Source: Dictyophora rubrovolvata
Lineage: Eukaryota > Basidiomycota > Agaricomycetes > Phallales > Phallaceae
NCBI GenBank assembly: GCA_029959195.1
Contig: CP114119.1
Location: forward strand, 1,736,001 to 1,800,000
Direction of reading: 5' to 3'
Length of the DNA stretch: 64,000 nucleotides
Each line of letters begins with the position of its first letter. Within the stretch, counting starts at the first letter, position 1. The notes beneath the pieces are model-generated. The model made no database searches. It had not been told where the DNA came from and saw only the letters and a program-made list of their open reading frames with translations. Position numbers and translations under genes: made by a program. This document shows positions 10,905 through 22,181 of the stretch, one piece after another.

Positions 10905-11230
10905 TTCTCGAGAGAAAATCGTGACGCGTGACGTCACAGCGCGAATAAATCTCATCACAGGTCGAGTCACGTATACTAGACTCTTGTAGTAAGCGTTGTG
11001 TGGAGAGTATATATAATATGCATATATATGTATGTATACGTGCTATGTACGGTTAATCTCAACAGCTCTCAACAAAAGAACACAAAAGGAAAAGGAAGAA
11101 AAGAAACAAAATAAACTATAGTAGGCTGGCTTGACGCGTTCTCCAAAGGTTTCAAAACAATGAGCATGGTTACGATCACTCTCAACGATTCTTCGACAAC
11201 GATTCTTTGAGTAGTATCCATCTCTGGAAA
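10905..11230. other. Intergenic region between RSC9 start and the next minus-strand gene
   Basis: About 330 bp holding the RSC9 upstream sequence (including a TATATAATATGCATATATATG tract near 11008-11030, overlapping likely core promoter elements) and the 3' flank of the gene beyond. No gene seen. Confidence 0.5.
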
Positions 11231-14200
11231 TTAGGATGGAAACATGTAAGGCGTTGTTGGGTACCCCGCATGAGGAGGCATTGCATGATAGCCTTCATAC
11301 CCGCGGGGGACCATCGTACCTCGATTCGCTCCAGTAGGTAGAGCGTACATAGTCTGCGGTTGACCTGCGTGTCCTGGGGGTGGAGGTGGTGGCGGAGAGA
11401 ACATGGCAGGGTGCATGGTCTGCATCGGAACGCCATGCGGGTGGGTGGGCGTGGCATGCGCTAGATGGGGAGACCGCATATGCATATTCTGCATATTCCT
11501 CATATCAGGCATCTGCGCATGTGCATATAAACTTCCTGCTTGCATTGCAGGTGGTGCTCCGGGTATTGACCCGTGACCCATCATAGCCATTCTGTGGGGT
11601 ACCATCTGATTCGGGGTAGCTCCGGAAGGAGGATATACCATTTGTGTCGGTTGCGGGGGAGGACCGGTGGGACGTAAATAGCTCCCATGCTGCGACGTGA
11701 CAGGAAGAGGAGGCGTTGAAAGCCACACACCATTCGCAACAGAAGGCGAAGGCCCGTTCACTGGGAGTCGCGGGTGAAGGACAGGACTATCTACACCTGT
11801 TGCATACATTAGCGTCGGGCTGGGTGAATGACCCATGACCGCGTGAGAATGGTATGGAGGGTAAGACGGACGAGCCGGGTGAGATAATGGCATTGAATGA
11901 TTGGGTCTGTGGTATTGGGGAAATATCGAATTCTGAGGATACGTTGGAGCGCGGGTTGCTGGGGATTCAGGAACTTGCTGAAATGCGCGAGCAACTTCTT
12001 GTTGTGAGAGACGCGTCGGTGGTGCTGGTGCTATCATCGGCGGCGGCGTTTCCCCACCCTCAGACTTCATATCTTGCACTGTCGACGGTATGGACGGTAG
12101 TTGCTCATCCGTGATATCCTGAAGAGAATTCGAGGTACTTCCCGTAGACATAGAAGTAGGCTGCGACCAAACTGCCTTCAGATGTTCGGGATCCGGAACC
12201 CGACGTGTAGGAGAATCTTTTACGACCGGGAAAGCCAATCCCTTCCCCCAAGGAGAAGTTGTATGTGGTGTCGACGAAGGTGGGGTCCCAGGACGCGTGG
12301 CCTATTGAGAGTGTGTTAAATGAGAGCGCAAAACCGGACAGATGAAAACTCACAGATTCCTCCGAACTTTTGCTCCCAGGCTTGCTGGCAATTAAGCGAG
12401 GCAACTCATGAGGAGTTGAAGTAAAAGTCTGAGAAGGCAGTGACTTTAATTCTGTCTTACTGGGTTCTGGTGAACTATTAGTGATCGGCACCTTGACAGC
12501 TTGGTCCGAAGGCTCAGAAGTAAAGGGGTCCAGTTCACTATTCACAGTAAAACTTGGTAACAGTGTACTCGCAGTTTGCTCTCTGATTACAACGTCTCTT
12601 GTCCGAAAGAAACTAACTGGCTCACGCAACGCTTTAATATCTGTAGGAGGCAGAGATACGTTGGCTGCAAGCGGGCCTTCAAAGCTTGTTGGTATTTCCT
12701 TTTTAGTCGGAGTGAGCTGAGGCAGTGGAGTAGAGGGATCGGGAGGTGGTGATCGGCTGATTGTGATGAGGTTTTCATTAGAAATGACGGGAATAACACG
12801 AGATTGCTCAGTTCTTAATGAAATGGAAGGAATGGCCGATCCACGCCAAGAAGATACGTTGAATACGTCCTGTGTGTGCTCTGTCGAAACTGGTCTGAAT
12901 GTCGATGGACCGCTTGGCAGCTTGATTTTTATACCCATAGAAGTGACTAATGTTGTAGAATCGGCACTGATATTTTTTGGGGACGTTTGGAAAATCTTCG
13001 CTTGCTGAGAGCTCAGTGGAGGTAGCACAACACGTAGTTTGCCACCTTTGGGAAGATGGTTCTTTTTGTGAAAAATTTCATCCCGCGATAGATCTCGTTT
13101 ATTCATACCTTCCACCGGCGGATCCCAAGAAAGGATATCCCACCTAAAAGGGGGATAAGGGAGATTCCAATAGTGAATCTGTTTCCTTTGTAACGGTTCT
13201 CGGATTTGACAAACCCGAGGAATTTTGACTGTATGAGTCTTCCACACAGGTTTCGGTGAAGACGGTGGTGGAATACAAGTAACAAACTCCTCCAATTTTT
13301 CTGGCGTCAATGACCGTCGTTGTGGCGCACCGTCATGAAGCGTGCGCCAACCATCAGGAGCACTTTGCCTCCCTTTGTCCTTGGCTGTCAATATATCATG
13401 GGATTGCATGCCATCCAATGCTCCTTTGATACGCGACATCGTGTCAGTTAATGCCGACATAGAGGCTTCTTTGAAGTGAGAAGCTCGAGGCGATCGCAGA
13501 GCTGAAAGAACAGGGGATATTTGAGAGTTATTGAGGACATGATCTCCTTGAGACAATCGCTTCGAGGGAGACAGTAAAGGCGATTGGCTATTTTTGGGAT
13601 CCATCGTTGGTAATTCTGTTTCAGGGGAAGACTCTGTCGAGAAAATAGGTATTGTCTGTGTGTGTAACCCGTCTACCGAGGAAGTTAATTGAGCTTTGAC
13701 TGTTGGTCGTCTCCACGACAACACTTCTGTCTTTGTTTCGTGTTCTACGAAATCGTCTTGGAAGAAATCGCTGGCCACCGGTCTATTTGAGAGCCTGGAT
13801 AGCACTTTGGGTAGAGCGCGTGGCTCTGGTGAAGCATTTCCCAAAAATTTACCTAAATCTTCAAAGTCGACAACTTCGACTTCCTCGTCTGGCTTTAATA
13901 ATAGTTCATTTGTGGGCGCGGATGGGAATGAAGGGACAAGAGGATTGTCAGAAGAAGGAAGAAGGGAGGACGCAGTTTGCGAATCCGGCCTAGCCTCTGC
14001 TTTCCCTTCCGTACTCTGCACTTCTGTTCCAACGCTTTTTGGAGGTGCTTTGCTTCTCCAAGATTCAGCTTGGTTGGCCACTGATGACATTGTTGGTTTC
14101 CGAGAAAGCAGAAGAGGAGGAGCTGAAGAGTGGTCTGTAGAAAGCCGCCTTGTCAACTGTTCTTGACTAACTTTGTGAGATAAGGTGGAGACGACTGTAG

Positions 14201-16723
14201 AAGTCTTAGCTTCTGTTTGTTCATCCTTAACAAAAATCATTCTCAATTAGTACCACGTAAAATGAAGACACAAAAACCTACACTTCTCAATTGATTCGAT
14301 GGTTCTGAGGTGGTCTGACTTTCATGCTTTCCCTCCATAGCACGAGCTAATGCCTCAGCCTTTTTTCGAGCTCTCTCGGCGGCTTCTTCTCTACGTCTCT
14401 CCTCTTCATTTAATTCCTGCTTGCGCCTTCTAGCACGTTCATTAGCCAAATGCATGGCACTTTTTAGCAGAACATTTTTGTCTACGTCTTCAGAATTCTC
14501 TACGGGCTGTGAAGCGGCCAATAATGATTTCTCTAAAACAGGCGAATGGAAAGACTGTGAAGAAACGGTAGGCGAGACGGCCGAAAAATTGGACTGAAAG
14601 TTATCTCTTTCCACCCCTCTGGGAGAAATGGGAGTGATAAGAGGTGGGCGGAGGTGATTTGGACGATCTCCATCTCGTTCGCGTGTCAAAGTCGGAGGAG
14701 CAAGTGCACCTTGCAAATTATCACGGTCGCCAATGATATGATGAGGCACCCATTTGTCACGCCCACGAGACCTATCTCGGATTGATCCTGTTGCACTACT
14801 CATGCTTTCTCTACGTCTAGACTCCCATGAACGTTCGTCGTTTTTCACCGAAGGCGGACCGCGAGGAGGGGGGCCATCTACCCAGTGATTTCGTTCCGCA
14901 CCAGGTCCAGTCCCCCGCAAAGGTCCTCTGTTCTTGAAGTCGGTACCAGGAAGGCCTTTCTGCAGAAGTTGGATATTCGATGAATATGTTGGCGAAGTAA
15001 ATGCCGGTTCCCTTTGTCGAGGCACAAAAGGTGCTTTAGATTCGGACAAAGGTTCCAGTCTATTCAAGCGTTCGTTGAATAAGACTCGCGACGTTGGTGA
15101 AACACCGTCATGGGGCGAATGTGTCTGATTTAAAGCTTCCGATGTGGGATGTGATGAGACAGATAGTTGTAGGGAAGGTTTGTTAATCGAGGGTTGTCCA
15201 ACAGCAAGCTCGCTTTGTCTAGGCCAATTTCTGCCCATATCTTCGCCAAATCGTTCCTCTTTTGCGACTGGTGGCCCATCGGGTTCGAAGGGCGTTATCG
15301 ATCGTTCTGGTGGTATTCCCTGAGAGGAATTTGGTTTCTGTTCAATTTTGTATTGGGTGCCATCACCAAATTCAATTACACCGTCGAAATCTTCGCTATC
15401 CTCGTCTGACATCTATTTATCAAAGGGTGAAATGTCGATTATCATGCAACGTCAATACTACATACCTCATCCCATCGCGCATTAGCGTCTAAATGGGTCC
15501 CTCGAAAGGCAGCAGCAGTTTCGTTTATGGCGTTTTGCTGGGCAACCTTATGCGCCGCCGCCGCCGTGTCTGCCTCCGTTTGTCCTTTCCCTGGCTTTCC
15601 TTTACGAACTGGAAGAGGAAAAAAACCGTTTAGAAACAAGTGGAAGAAATGAAGAAACTCCATAATGGACGTACGACTTTGAGTTTGCATGCTATGTACA
15701 GCTTCAGCTGCTGTTGGAAAGTCGCTCTTATTATCCAAGCCCGGGAGACTTCTTCCAGCTGGTTTGGATGACGGTGCTGTATACTTCGCCCAAACCGGTT
15801 TACTACTCTGTGAACCTGTGGAAACTGGAGCCCCATTCGGGGCGGGGGAGGTTCCTGAGCGATGCTTGATGGCTGGGTAAGAATTTGCTGTGGATTCGTG
15901 TAAAGGTGGTTGGGGTGACGTAGATGGCGGAGTCGGAGTCGTGTTGCTGTTTGTTGTTTGTCCTGGACGTAGCCATCCACTCGTAGAGGCAGACGAAGGT
16001 TGGGGCACAGCCGTCAATTTAGCAGTCACGAGACGAGAAGATACAGGCCGGTCAAAGGATGGTGATCGTGCTGAAACAAAGATTTTAGTAAAAAAAAAAG
16101 GGTTAGTATATATAGATATGTAGATATAACGCCATACAGTTTGGACTGATGCCCCGATGTTGACTGGAAGAAATCAAAGCGGAATTGGTATTTGAGAGAG
16201 AACCTGTTACTGAAGAAGAACCGGACATAGATGACGTTTTTTCCAGAAATCGCTTGGTAATGTTTACTGAAGTAAAACGCTTTGTTTGGGGAGCATGTAG
16301 AGGATGGGTAACGACGGCATATTGTTGAACTGGGCTGTTGCTCACTGTTGAAGGAATGCTACTTGGGTGTTCTGTGTTTGGTTCTGTGGCATTGTCCTTT
16401 GGCTTCTCTGTGATTTCAGTATTCGCGGAGAAATAGGGTGGATCTACTGCGTGTTGAATTACGGCAGGAGGAGAGGTCTCGAGACTGTTTATTTTTGCCT
16501 CGTCAGAGCTCAACGATTGTGAGAAATCGCGGCTGGGTTGTTGGCTATCTTCTGCATGGGGAGGCTGAGTCACTTCGTGGAGATGACTAACGGACGCTTC
16601 AAGGTTTTCGATAACTTCGTGCTCGCATTTTTCCAGACTTGTGGCTGCCCAAGCGACGGTCTGAATGGGGAGGACAGCTACTGGTGCGACGAGACTGGGA
16701 TCAGACGTTTGGGTGTCCGCCAT
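11231..16723 (-). CDS. Large intrinsically disordered protein, PRRC2/BAT2-like (tentative)
   Basis: Six exons (16723-16138, 16070-15675, 15608-15466, 15412-14282, 14225-12354, 12301-11231) join in phase to about 1,730 aa. Landmarks in order: TKRFTSVNITKRFLEK near residue 170; VSSRLVTAKLTA; SDFPTAAEAVHSMQTQS; AFRGTHLDANARWDEMSDED then FDGVIEFGDGTQYKIEQK (about residues 350-395); a charged coiled coil ANERARRRKQELNEEERRRE; a Trp-rich patch (HYWNLPYPPFRWDILSWDPP); and a Pro/Met/Gly/His-rich C-terminus. The DFPT-type motif, the D/E-rich block and the ERARRRK coiled coil recall the BAT2 N-terminal region of PRRC2 proteins, which bind RNA and stress-granule factors; this assignment is inference. 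The bulk is low complexity. Met-16738 is an alternative start. Confidence 0.72.
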
Positions 16724-17160
16724 ACATACGGAGAGCACGTTGAGGGCTCCTTTGATCGAAACGAAACTTTCTTCGAGAGTTAATTATAGGCTTTTAGGAT
16801 CGGAAGGTTTTAAGGAGGAAAAGTCACGAAGATGTCGAGCACAGATAACAAACAACATATGCAAAGGGGAATGAGAGTGAATTTTGAAAGAAATGAGATC
16901 AAGTTGTCAAAGCAGATAAAAGAGACTTACTCGAATGTATATTCGACCGGCTCGATAACGCGAAACTTTTGTAATCCTCTTAAACACTGTAGCTGTGGTT
17001 GACTGCCGCTGCACTAGCCTGACTGCCGCGACGGGCGCTTACTAAAGAGGGAGGCAAAAGCAATGCTACTTGCCACTGGACGGTGGTGGACGTTCAAACT
17101 CAGTACTACTTGTCAAAAATTATCACAAACAAAATGGTTTTATTAAAACTAGATAGATAT
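16724..17160. other. Intergenic region upstream of the PRRC2-like gene
   Basis: About 440 bp between the start of the PRRC2-like gene and the end of the complex I subunit gene, both on the minus strand. It should contain the PRRC2-like promoter. No gene seen. Confidence 0.5.
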
Positions 17161-18314
17161 CTATTTCTTTGTTTCTTCGGGTGGGGGTGGAGGCGGTAAA
17201 GGTTTCAGGTCATCTGGACGGACCGCGTCGGTTCCTGCACCGACCATTTCCCATGGAGATTGAGCATCAAAGTTCCTAATCCAAAACATGTGAGGTCAAC
17301 AAGAATCCCTTTAGAATAAAGTTGCTCTAACCGGAAGGCCTGGGTGAGCTGCAGCGGCTCATACACGACTCTTTTTCGTTCTTCGTCGTATCGCACTTCG
17401 GTATAACCCTAAAAAAACAATTACGCGTGAGACTTCGTTAATTTCGAAACACCCAACTGTTAATGGGAAATCCTTTCGCAAAGGATGTCCTTCAAAGCCT
17501 GATAATGAATTGACTTATAGAATGCACTGTAACAATAGGATTACGACCGTACCGTAGTCGGTTAAAATACGACGCCTTTGGCAAATTCAGCTGTTATACG
17601 AAAGAAAGAAAAAGGAAAAACACCGCGTACAAATCGGGGTGACCCTCGAAAAAAACACCAAACAAGTCCCAAACCTCTCTCTCGTACCTGTAGGTATAAC
17701 CAGTCAGGCCCGTTCGAAATGGACTAACAAACTGAAAATGCTACGTACCAATCCGCGCTTCGGTAAACACTCACAGCACTGGGCACGACATCAGCTTCTC
17801 CAGCGTATGTTTTAAGGCGGATTCTCGCTCCAAATCGGACGCTCAAGAGATGATAAACTACTTCAAATCGCTTTTCTTTTGTAGGATAGTCCACTCCACT
17901 GATATCCATACATGCTTTGAATTGGCATTGTGTATGATCCCGCAGGAACGTCAATACGGGTACGACACTGCTCGGAACGGTGTGCAACGTGAGTTCATCG
18001 CGCGACACGGAAAACTGCTGGATGAATTTGGGCAGACATTGTAGTAGGTAAGAGCCGTATGTGTGAAGTTTCGAAGTTGCCTCTGCATATTTAGCCAAGG
18101 CGGGATTAGGGGAAGTAGCCTCAGTGAATGGAGAGCCCGTTGGAATGGCTGCTAATCCCGTGAGCATAATTATCTATTACCTCAAAATTGACAGACCTTG
18201 CAGACATGTTGACGTGTAATGGATTCCCTTCTTGCAATATCCGACAGGAAGACGAGACACAAGCTGTCTAAAGGATCTCTTTGACCCCGATGCAATTAAC
18301 TGCAAGCTTGCCAT
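17161..18314 (-). CDS. NADH:ubiquinone oxidoreductase 30-kDa subunit (NDUFS3/NuoC homologue), mitochondrial
   Basis: Seven exons (18314-18197, 18151-17749, 17687-17631, 17575-17553, 17498-17458, 17408-17332, 17275-17161) give 277 aa. The N-terminus (MASLQLIASGSKRSFRQLV) is a typical matrix-targeting presequence. Family signatures follow: [63 protein letters not shown] and the C-terminal FDAQSPWEM. The protein is a core subunit of the complex I peripheral arm, near the quinone site. The ERE-WD-FG-F block is cut across three short exons of 57, 23 and 41 nt, all needed to rebuild the conserved protein. Confidence 0.95.
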
Positions 18315-18715
18315 GGACTCGGAGGCACAATGCACAATGCTGCTTAGATAACTCCAAAGCGCCTGGTTTGCGCCTGGTCACCGGGACAATCTACCATTTG
18401 GCATTCCGCACAGAAGAAAATTGGAAAAATGATATACGATAATGTATTTGACTAAATACGAAGGCCAGAAAATTACATAACCGATGCAGAAATTAATAAA
18501 ATTAAATATATGACATTGTAAGTCCATGACATGGTGTGGAAATGCTACAGCCGCTAGTATATCGTGAGGTATGAAGGAGAAGAAAACGTTTCAAAAGCTG
18601 AAGTGAAGGTGAGAACCGGTTAAAGATATGAGGATACTGTCACAGTCGAGGAGAGTCGAGGAAGAAGTCAAAAAAAATGTGAGCGATGGATGCAATGGTT
18701 CAAAATACAGATTTT
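18315..18715. other. Intergenic region
   Basis: About 400 bp between two minus-strand genes: the promoter of the complex I gene and the 3' flank of the BTG gene. No gene seen. Confidence 0.55.
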
Positions 18716-19828
18716 TTAAAAGCGAAGACGTTGTGAGGAAGCGCGAGCCCAGTTTCCCCTTCGGGTGTTAATGTGAGGCGTGGTAGAATAGAAGCGGGGC
18801 GTGGAAGGGGTAGGAGTAGGGGGGGTCAACGTTACGCCTGGTTTGCAGCCGAGCATAACACCACCAGTCAAAACCGTAGTCTTGCCACCGTCATAGGGGG
18901 TAACCTCTTTCTTGGTAACATCAATTATAACTTGAGACTGAGATAATTCCTTGTGAGACTTCCCAGAACACATGTCATTAGAATCGTCATCGTCGTCGAT
19001 AGAAACAGGAGCTTGCATGATCAAAGCTCCAGCTGGAAGGAGAACCGAATTGGCCTTGCGAGAATGATTGAAAGGGATACGGGAACCCGGGCGAGAACGT
19101 GATGGTATGGAAGACGTATACCCAGAGTTCGCAGCTGTTCCAGTGCTCTCCACGGAGCTAAAGGAAAGGCCGGAATCAGAAGAGCGAGAACTGGAGCGAG
19201 AGTGTCCGCTTGCAACGGATAAGAAGCTATTGATAGATGTGGTGGAGACCGCGGATTCTGGTTCACTCTCAGTAAGTTGGGAAGGAGTGAAGGTATTATT
19301 ACGTGGTACTGGGGGGAATTGATTTAGGATGGGTGTGAGCGATGTTGGGGCACGTATTTGGTCATTAATCATGTTGAACAGTTCGTCTTCGTCTTCGTCA
19401 ATGATGCTTTGAGCCACGGTGGGTTTTTGGTTGGAGTTGACTCGAGTTGGAAGACAAGCAGACCAAACAATGTAGGATTTGTTGAGACCAACGAGACGTA
19501 CAAAAACGCAACCGGGGTCAATGAAGAGGTCCATCTCGACGTTCCCAAGACACATCATCCATTCGTCCCAACTAATACGAGCGGATTTACAAGCATAGTA
19601 GATGGGACGAGGGGGTACGCCATTCGGGATGAGAGTAAGGCAGCGTCGGCCTGAGCCACGATGGGGCTCGCTAGGGAACCAATTGTTTTGGTACTGTTTC
19701 GCAAGGTTGCGCTCAAGAGTAAAATGCAAGAGGTCTATCGTCGTAGCTGAATAGCGGCCAATGAGAGAACGGGTTAAGAAGGCAATGGCGTGGTAAAGTG
19801 CAAAAGTGAGTTCGGTGGAAGCAGACAT
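18716..19828 (-). CDS. BTG/Tob-domain (anti-proliferative) protein
   Basis: Single exon, 370 aa. Residues 1-125 match the BTG fold: N-terminal helices (LTFALYHAIAFLTRSLIG), then NWFPSEPHRGSGRRCLTL, an Arg/Cys-rich turn and the closing segment MDLFIDPGCVFVRLV, which is the box B-like WxDPxEVxxR region in animal BTG/Tob. In animals these proteins bridge the CCR4-NOT deadenylase (via CAF1) to mRNA and regulate proliferation. A similar role here is inference. The rest is Ser-rich and disordered, with an acidic DDDDD run and a Thr/Pro tail, resembling the long C-termini of Tob rather than short BTGs. No introns in the coding part, unusual for this window. Confidence 0.85.
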   Translation of the reverse strand: MSASTELTFALYHAIAFLTRSLIGRYSATTIDLLHFTLERNLAKQYQNNWFPSEPHRGSGRRCLTLIPNGVPPRPIYYACKSARISWDEWMMCLGNVEMDLFIDPGCVFVRLVGLNKSYIVWSACLPTRVNSNQKPTVAQSIIDEDEDELFNMINDQIRAPTSLTPILNQFPPVPRNNTFTPSQLTESEPESAVSTTSINSFLSVASGHSRSSSRSSDSGLSFSSVESTGTAANSGYTSSIPSRSRPGSRIPFNHSRKANSVLLPAGALIMQAPVSIDDDDDSNDMCSGKSHKELSQSQVIIDVTKKEVTPYDGGKTTVLTGGVMLGCKPGVTLTPPTPTPSTPRFYSTTPHINTRRGNWARASSQRLRF

Positions 19829-20726
19829 GTCGATCGTCGTTGGTGTCAGAGAAATATTCGTAGATGGTGCAATGAAAGAAGACCTAGATAGGGGGAGTAG
19901 AAAATGATCGACCTGCGATAAAAGCGTGTAGTCTAAACTCGAGGCTGGAACGTGTTTTACGTGTGATGCGCCTGGCTAGTGTCTGAACTTGAAAAAAAAG
20001 GAAGGGAAGTGTTGGGTGAAAAAGATGAACGAATGATCTAATGAAATAAACGACACGTCAAAAAAAGGATCAGCGAAAAGAGGAGGAATGGAATAACATA
20101 CCTAGCGGCTGTAGTATTTATTATAGAAAGAGGATAGGGGGGTCAATTATTATTCCGTAAGCGGCAGGACCAAAGTGAAGTACTGACCTGGACGAGAAGG
20201 TGGGTAAATGACCAGTATTGGCTTGCCAATGCTGCTTGGGGAAGACATTTGAGTGAAAAACCGGACGGAATATATACTCAGGGAGGCGGGCCCACACGGA
20301 CGAATTCACCTTCCCATTTCCCATTGTCGGGACGGTAAGCGATATGGCTCTGGGATGAAAACAAAAAGAAATTATTGACAGCTGAGAAGCTCGGGAGTTG
20401 GCCGTATATACCCCCTTTGTTGAGCATTCTTTTTTTTAATTGTCGTTTCATGACCTGTGAAAAAGACAATGGTACCACGTTCGGTATTGATAAAATGGCT
20501 GACTAAGCAGCGAAGTGCTTATTGTCCTCTGGGACAACAATAAGCAAGAATCAAACTCGTGTGATTCTCATCAGCCCTTAAAATTGATGATCTTTTAGAA
20601 TGCGAACCAGTAATATTCTCGTAGATAAATATGTACTATTCCTCGTTGAGCCCCATTGACGGAAATCGCCAGCATGAACGCAAGCGCGCGTTACGTAAGG
20701 CCTATTAACTGAGCTCCAACTGAACC
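19829..20726. other. BTG/U2A' divergent intergenic region with a doubtful small minus-strand frame
   Basis: The region holds the promoters of the BTG gene (-) and the U2A' gene (+). A minus-strand frame at 20278-20478 encodes a basic start (MKRQLKKRMLNKGGIYGQLP) and the tail YRPDNGKWEGEFVRVGPPP, preceded by a good acceptor-like TTTTTCACAG. It could be the last exon of a small gene or an exon in the BTG 5' region. I could not find a convincing first exon, so no gene is called. Confidence 0.35.
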
Positions 20727-21638
20727 ATGGTCAAGCTCACCCCAGAGCTGATAGCACAATCCCCTTCTTTCATCAATCCTTTAAAAGAGCGGCAGCTTGA
20801 TTTACGAGGTTCGCAAGACGTTAGATTTGTTCATGTCACCACTTATCATACGGCCTTGCAGGTCACAAAATCCCAGCCATTGAAAATTTGGGTGTAACAA
20901 AAGTATACTTCTTTTTTTTCTTATCGAATTGCGTCCAGATTGTTCTCATTCATCTATCTCTTTCAAGGATCAAAATGATTCCATCGATTTAACTGATAAT
21001 TCAATAGTCCTCCTTGGCAACTTACCATTGCTGAAGCGTTTACGGACATTGCTATTAGCTAACAATCGAATCGCTACCATCTCGCTATCCTTACATCTAT
21101 CCGTCCCTAATCTCACTACAATTATCCTCACCAACAATAATATTGCCGAGCTGGGCGATTTGGAACCTTTACGAGAGTTGAGATACTTGAAATACCTGAG
21201 TTTATTGGGGAACCCTGTCAGGGAACGCAAGTGGTATCGTGAATGGCTAGTTTGGAGACTCAAATCTCTAAGAGTTCTTGATTTTCAGAGAATTAGGGAC
21301 AAGGTAATCAAAACACCACCCGTATCACCGTTTGAAGATGTACTCACAACCATATTATTTGTATATAGGAACGAACAGTCGCCAAGGGACTTTTCCTTAC
21401 TGCAGATGACCTGCCCACCGCTTTAGCCACAAGTATATCGACAACGGTAACTACCGTTTCAGCAAAAGCACTCGTTTCGACAGACGAACCAAAAGCAACT
21501 ATTCCGGGAAAAGCTGGTCGACTAATGACCGCAGAAGAAAAAGAACGAGTCAAGGCAGCAATTGCTAATGCGACCAGCACAGAAGAGGTCAGAAGATTAG
21601 AAAACAGCCTAAAAGAAGGTTGGCTGCCGAATGCTTGA
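20727..21638 (+). CDS. LEA1: U2 small nuclear ribonucleoprotein A' (LEA1 / SNRPA1)
   Basis: Four exons (20727-20808, 20862-20902, 20968-21303, 21369-21638) give 242 aa. The N-terminus MVKLTPELIAQSPSFINPLK and the leucine-rich repeats match U2A' closely: ENLGVTKDQNDSIDLTDN, then GNLPLLKRLRTLLLANNRI, LTTIILTNNNI, and LGNPV with the LRR cap YREWLVWRLKSLRVLDFQRI. The C-terminal extension (LTADDLPTAL, TAEEKERVKAAIANATS) is also family-like. The protein binds U2B'' and stem-loop IV of U2 snRNA in the spliceosome. All exon joints are in phase. Confidence 0.96.
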
Positions 21639-22181
21639 AAATGATGCTTATGCCGTCTGGCCCTTTTTTCCCCGTCCTTTATACCTTCATTCCTTCCTAT
21701 CTCTTTAGTACTTGACAGATAGTAATTGTGCGAGTCTTGCGCGACAGCCGCGTATGTAAAAATAAACCTGTGTTAGCGTGTCTAGATTGATTGCTAAAAA
21801 TAATTGAGTTCCGGAATGCAGTGCATGTGGCCGCAGCGTCACTATAGCACCAACGCCACTTGCGATTGCGGTTGGCTTCTAAAATTATGTATGTAGATAA
21901 GTCATTCCTGCGTACAAAAATCAGCTGAGTTTACTTTCGCAGATTCCATTACTTTCTTTAGGAGCATTCGCATATTCAAAGGGTGAACAAGCAAGTCCTA
22001 ATCCCCGTCTAAAGTTGTTAACCGGCTGCCCAAGTTTGCCCGGCCAGGCTGCTCCGCTCCACAGCTTACAGTGACCGGAAGCGAACGACTAAAAGACAAA
22101 CCGGCCGACAGAGGTGTGGCGCCTCCTTTGGACCCCACTGAACCTTCCCCCGCGACCAATTACTCTTTCAGATGGTATATA
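21639..22181. other. Intergenic region and promoter of the GT32 gene
   Basis: About 540 bp. The 3' flank of U2A' is followed by the upstream region of the GT32 gene. An in-frame Met at 22071 could extend the GT32 protein by 37 residues, so the right part may be coding. Confidence 0.5.

Noticed and set aside
20121-20478. Two overlapping minus frames with basic starts
   Set aside because: A 30-nt intron would be needed to join the nicer parts and no first exon was found.
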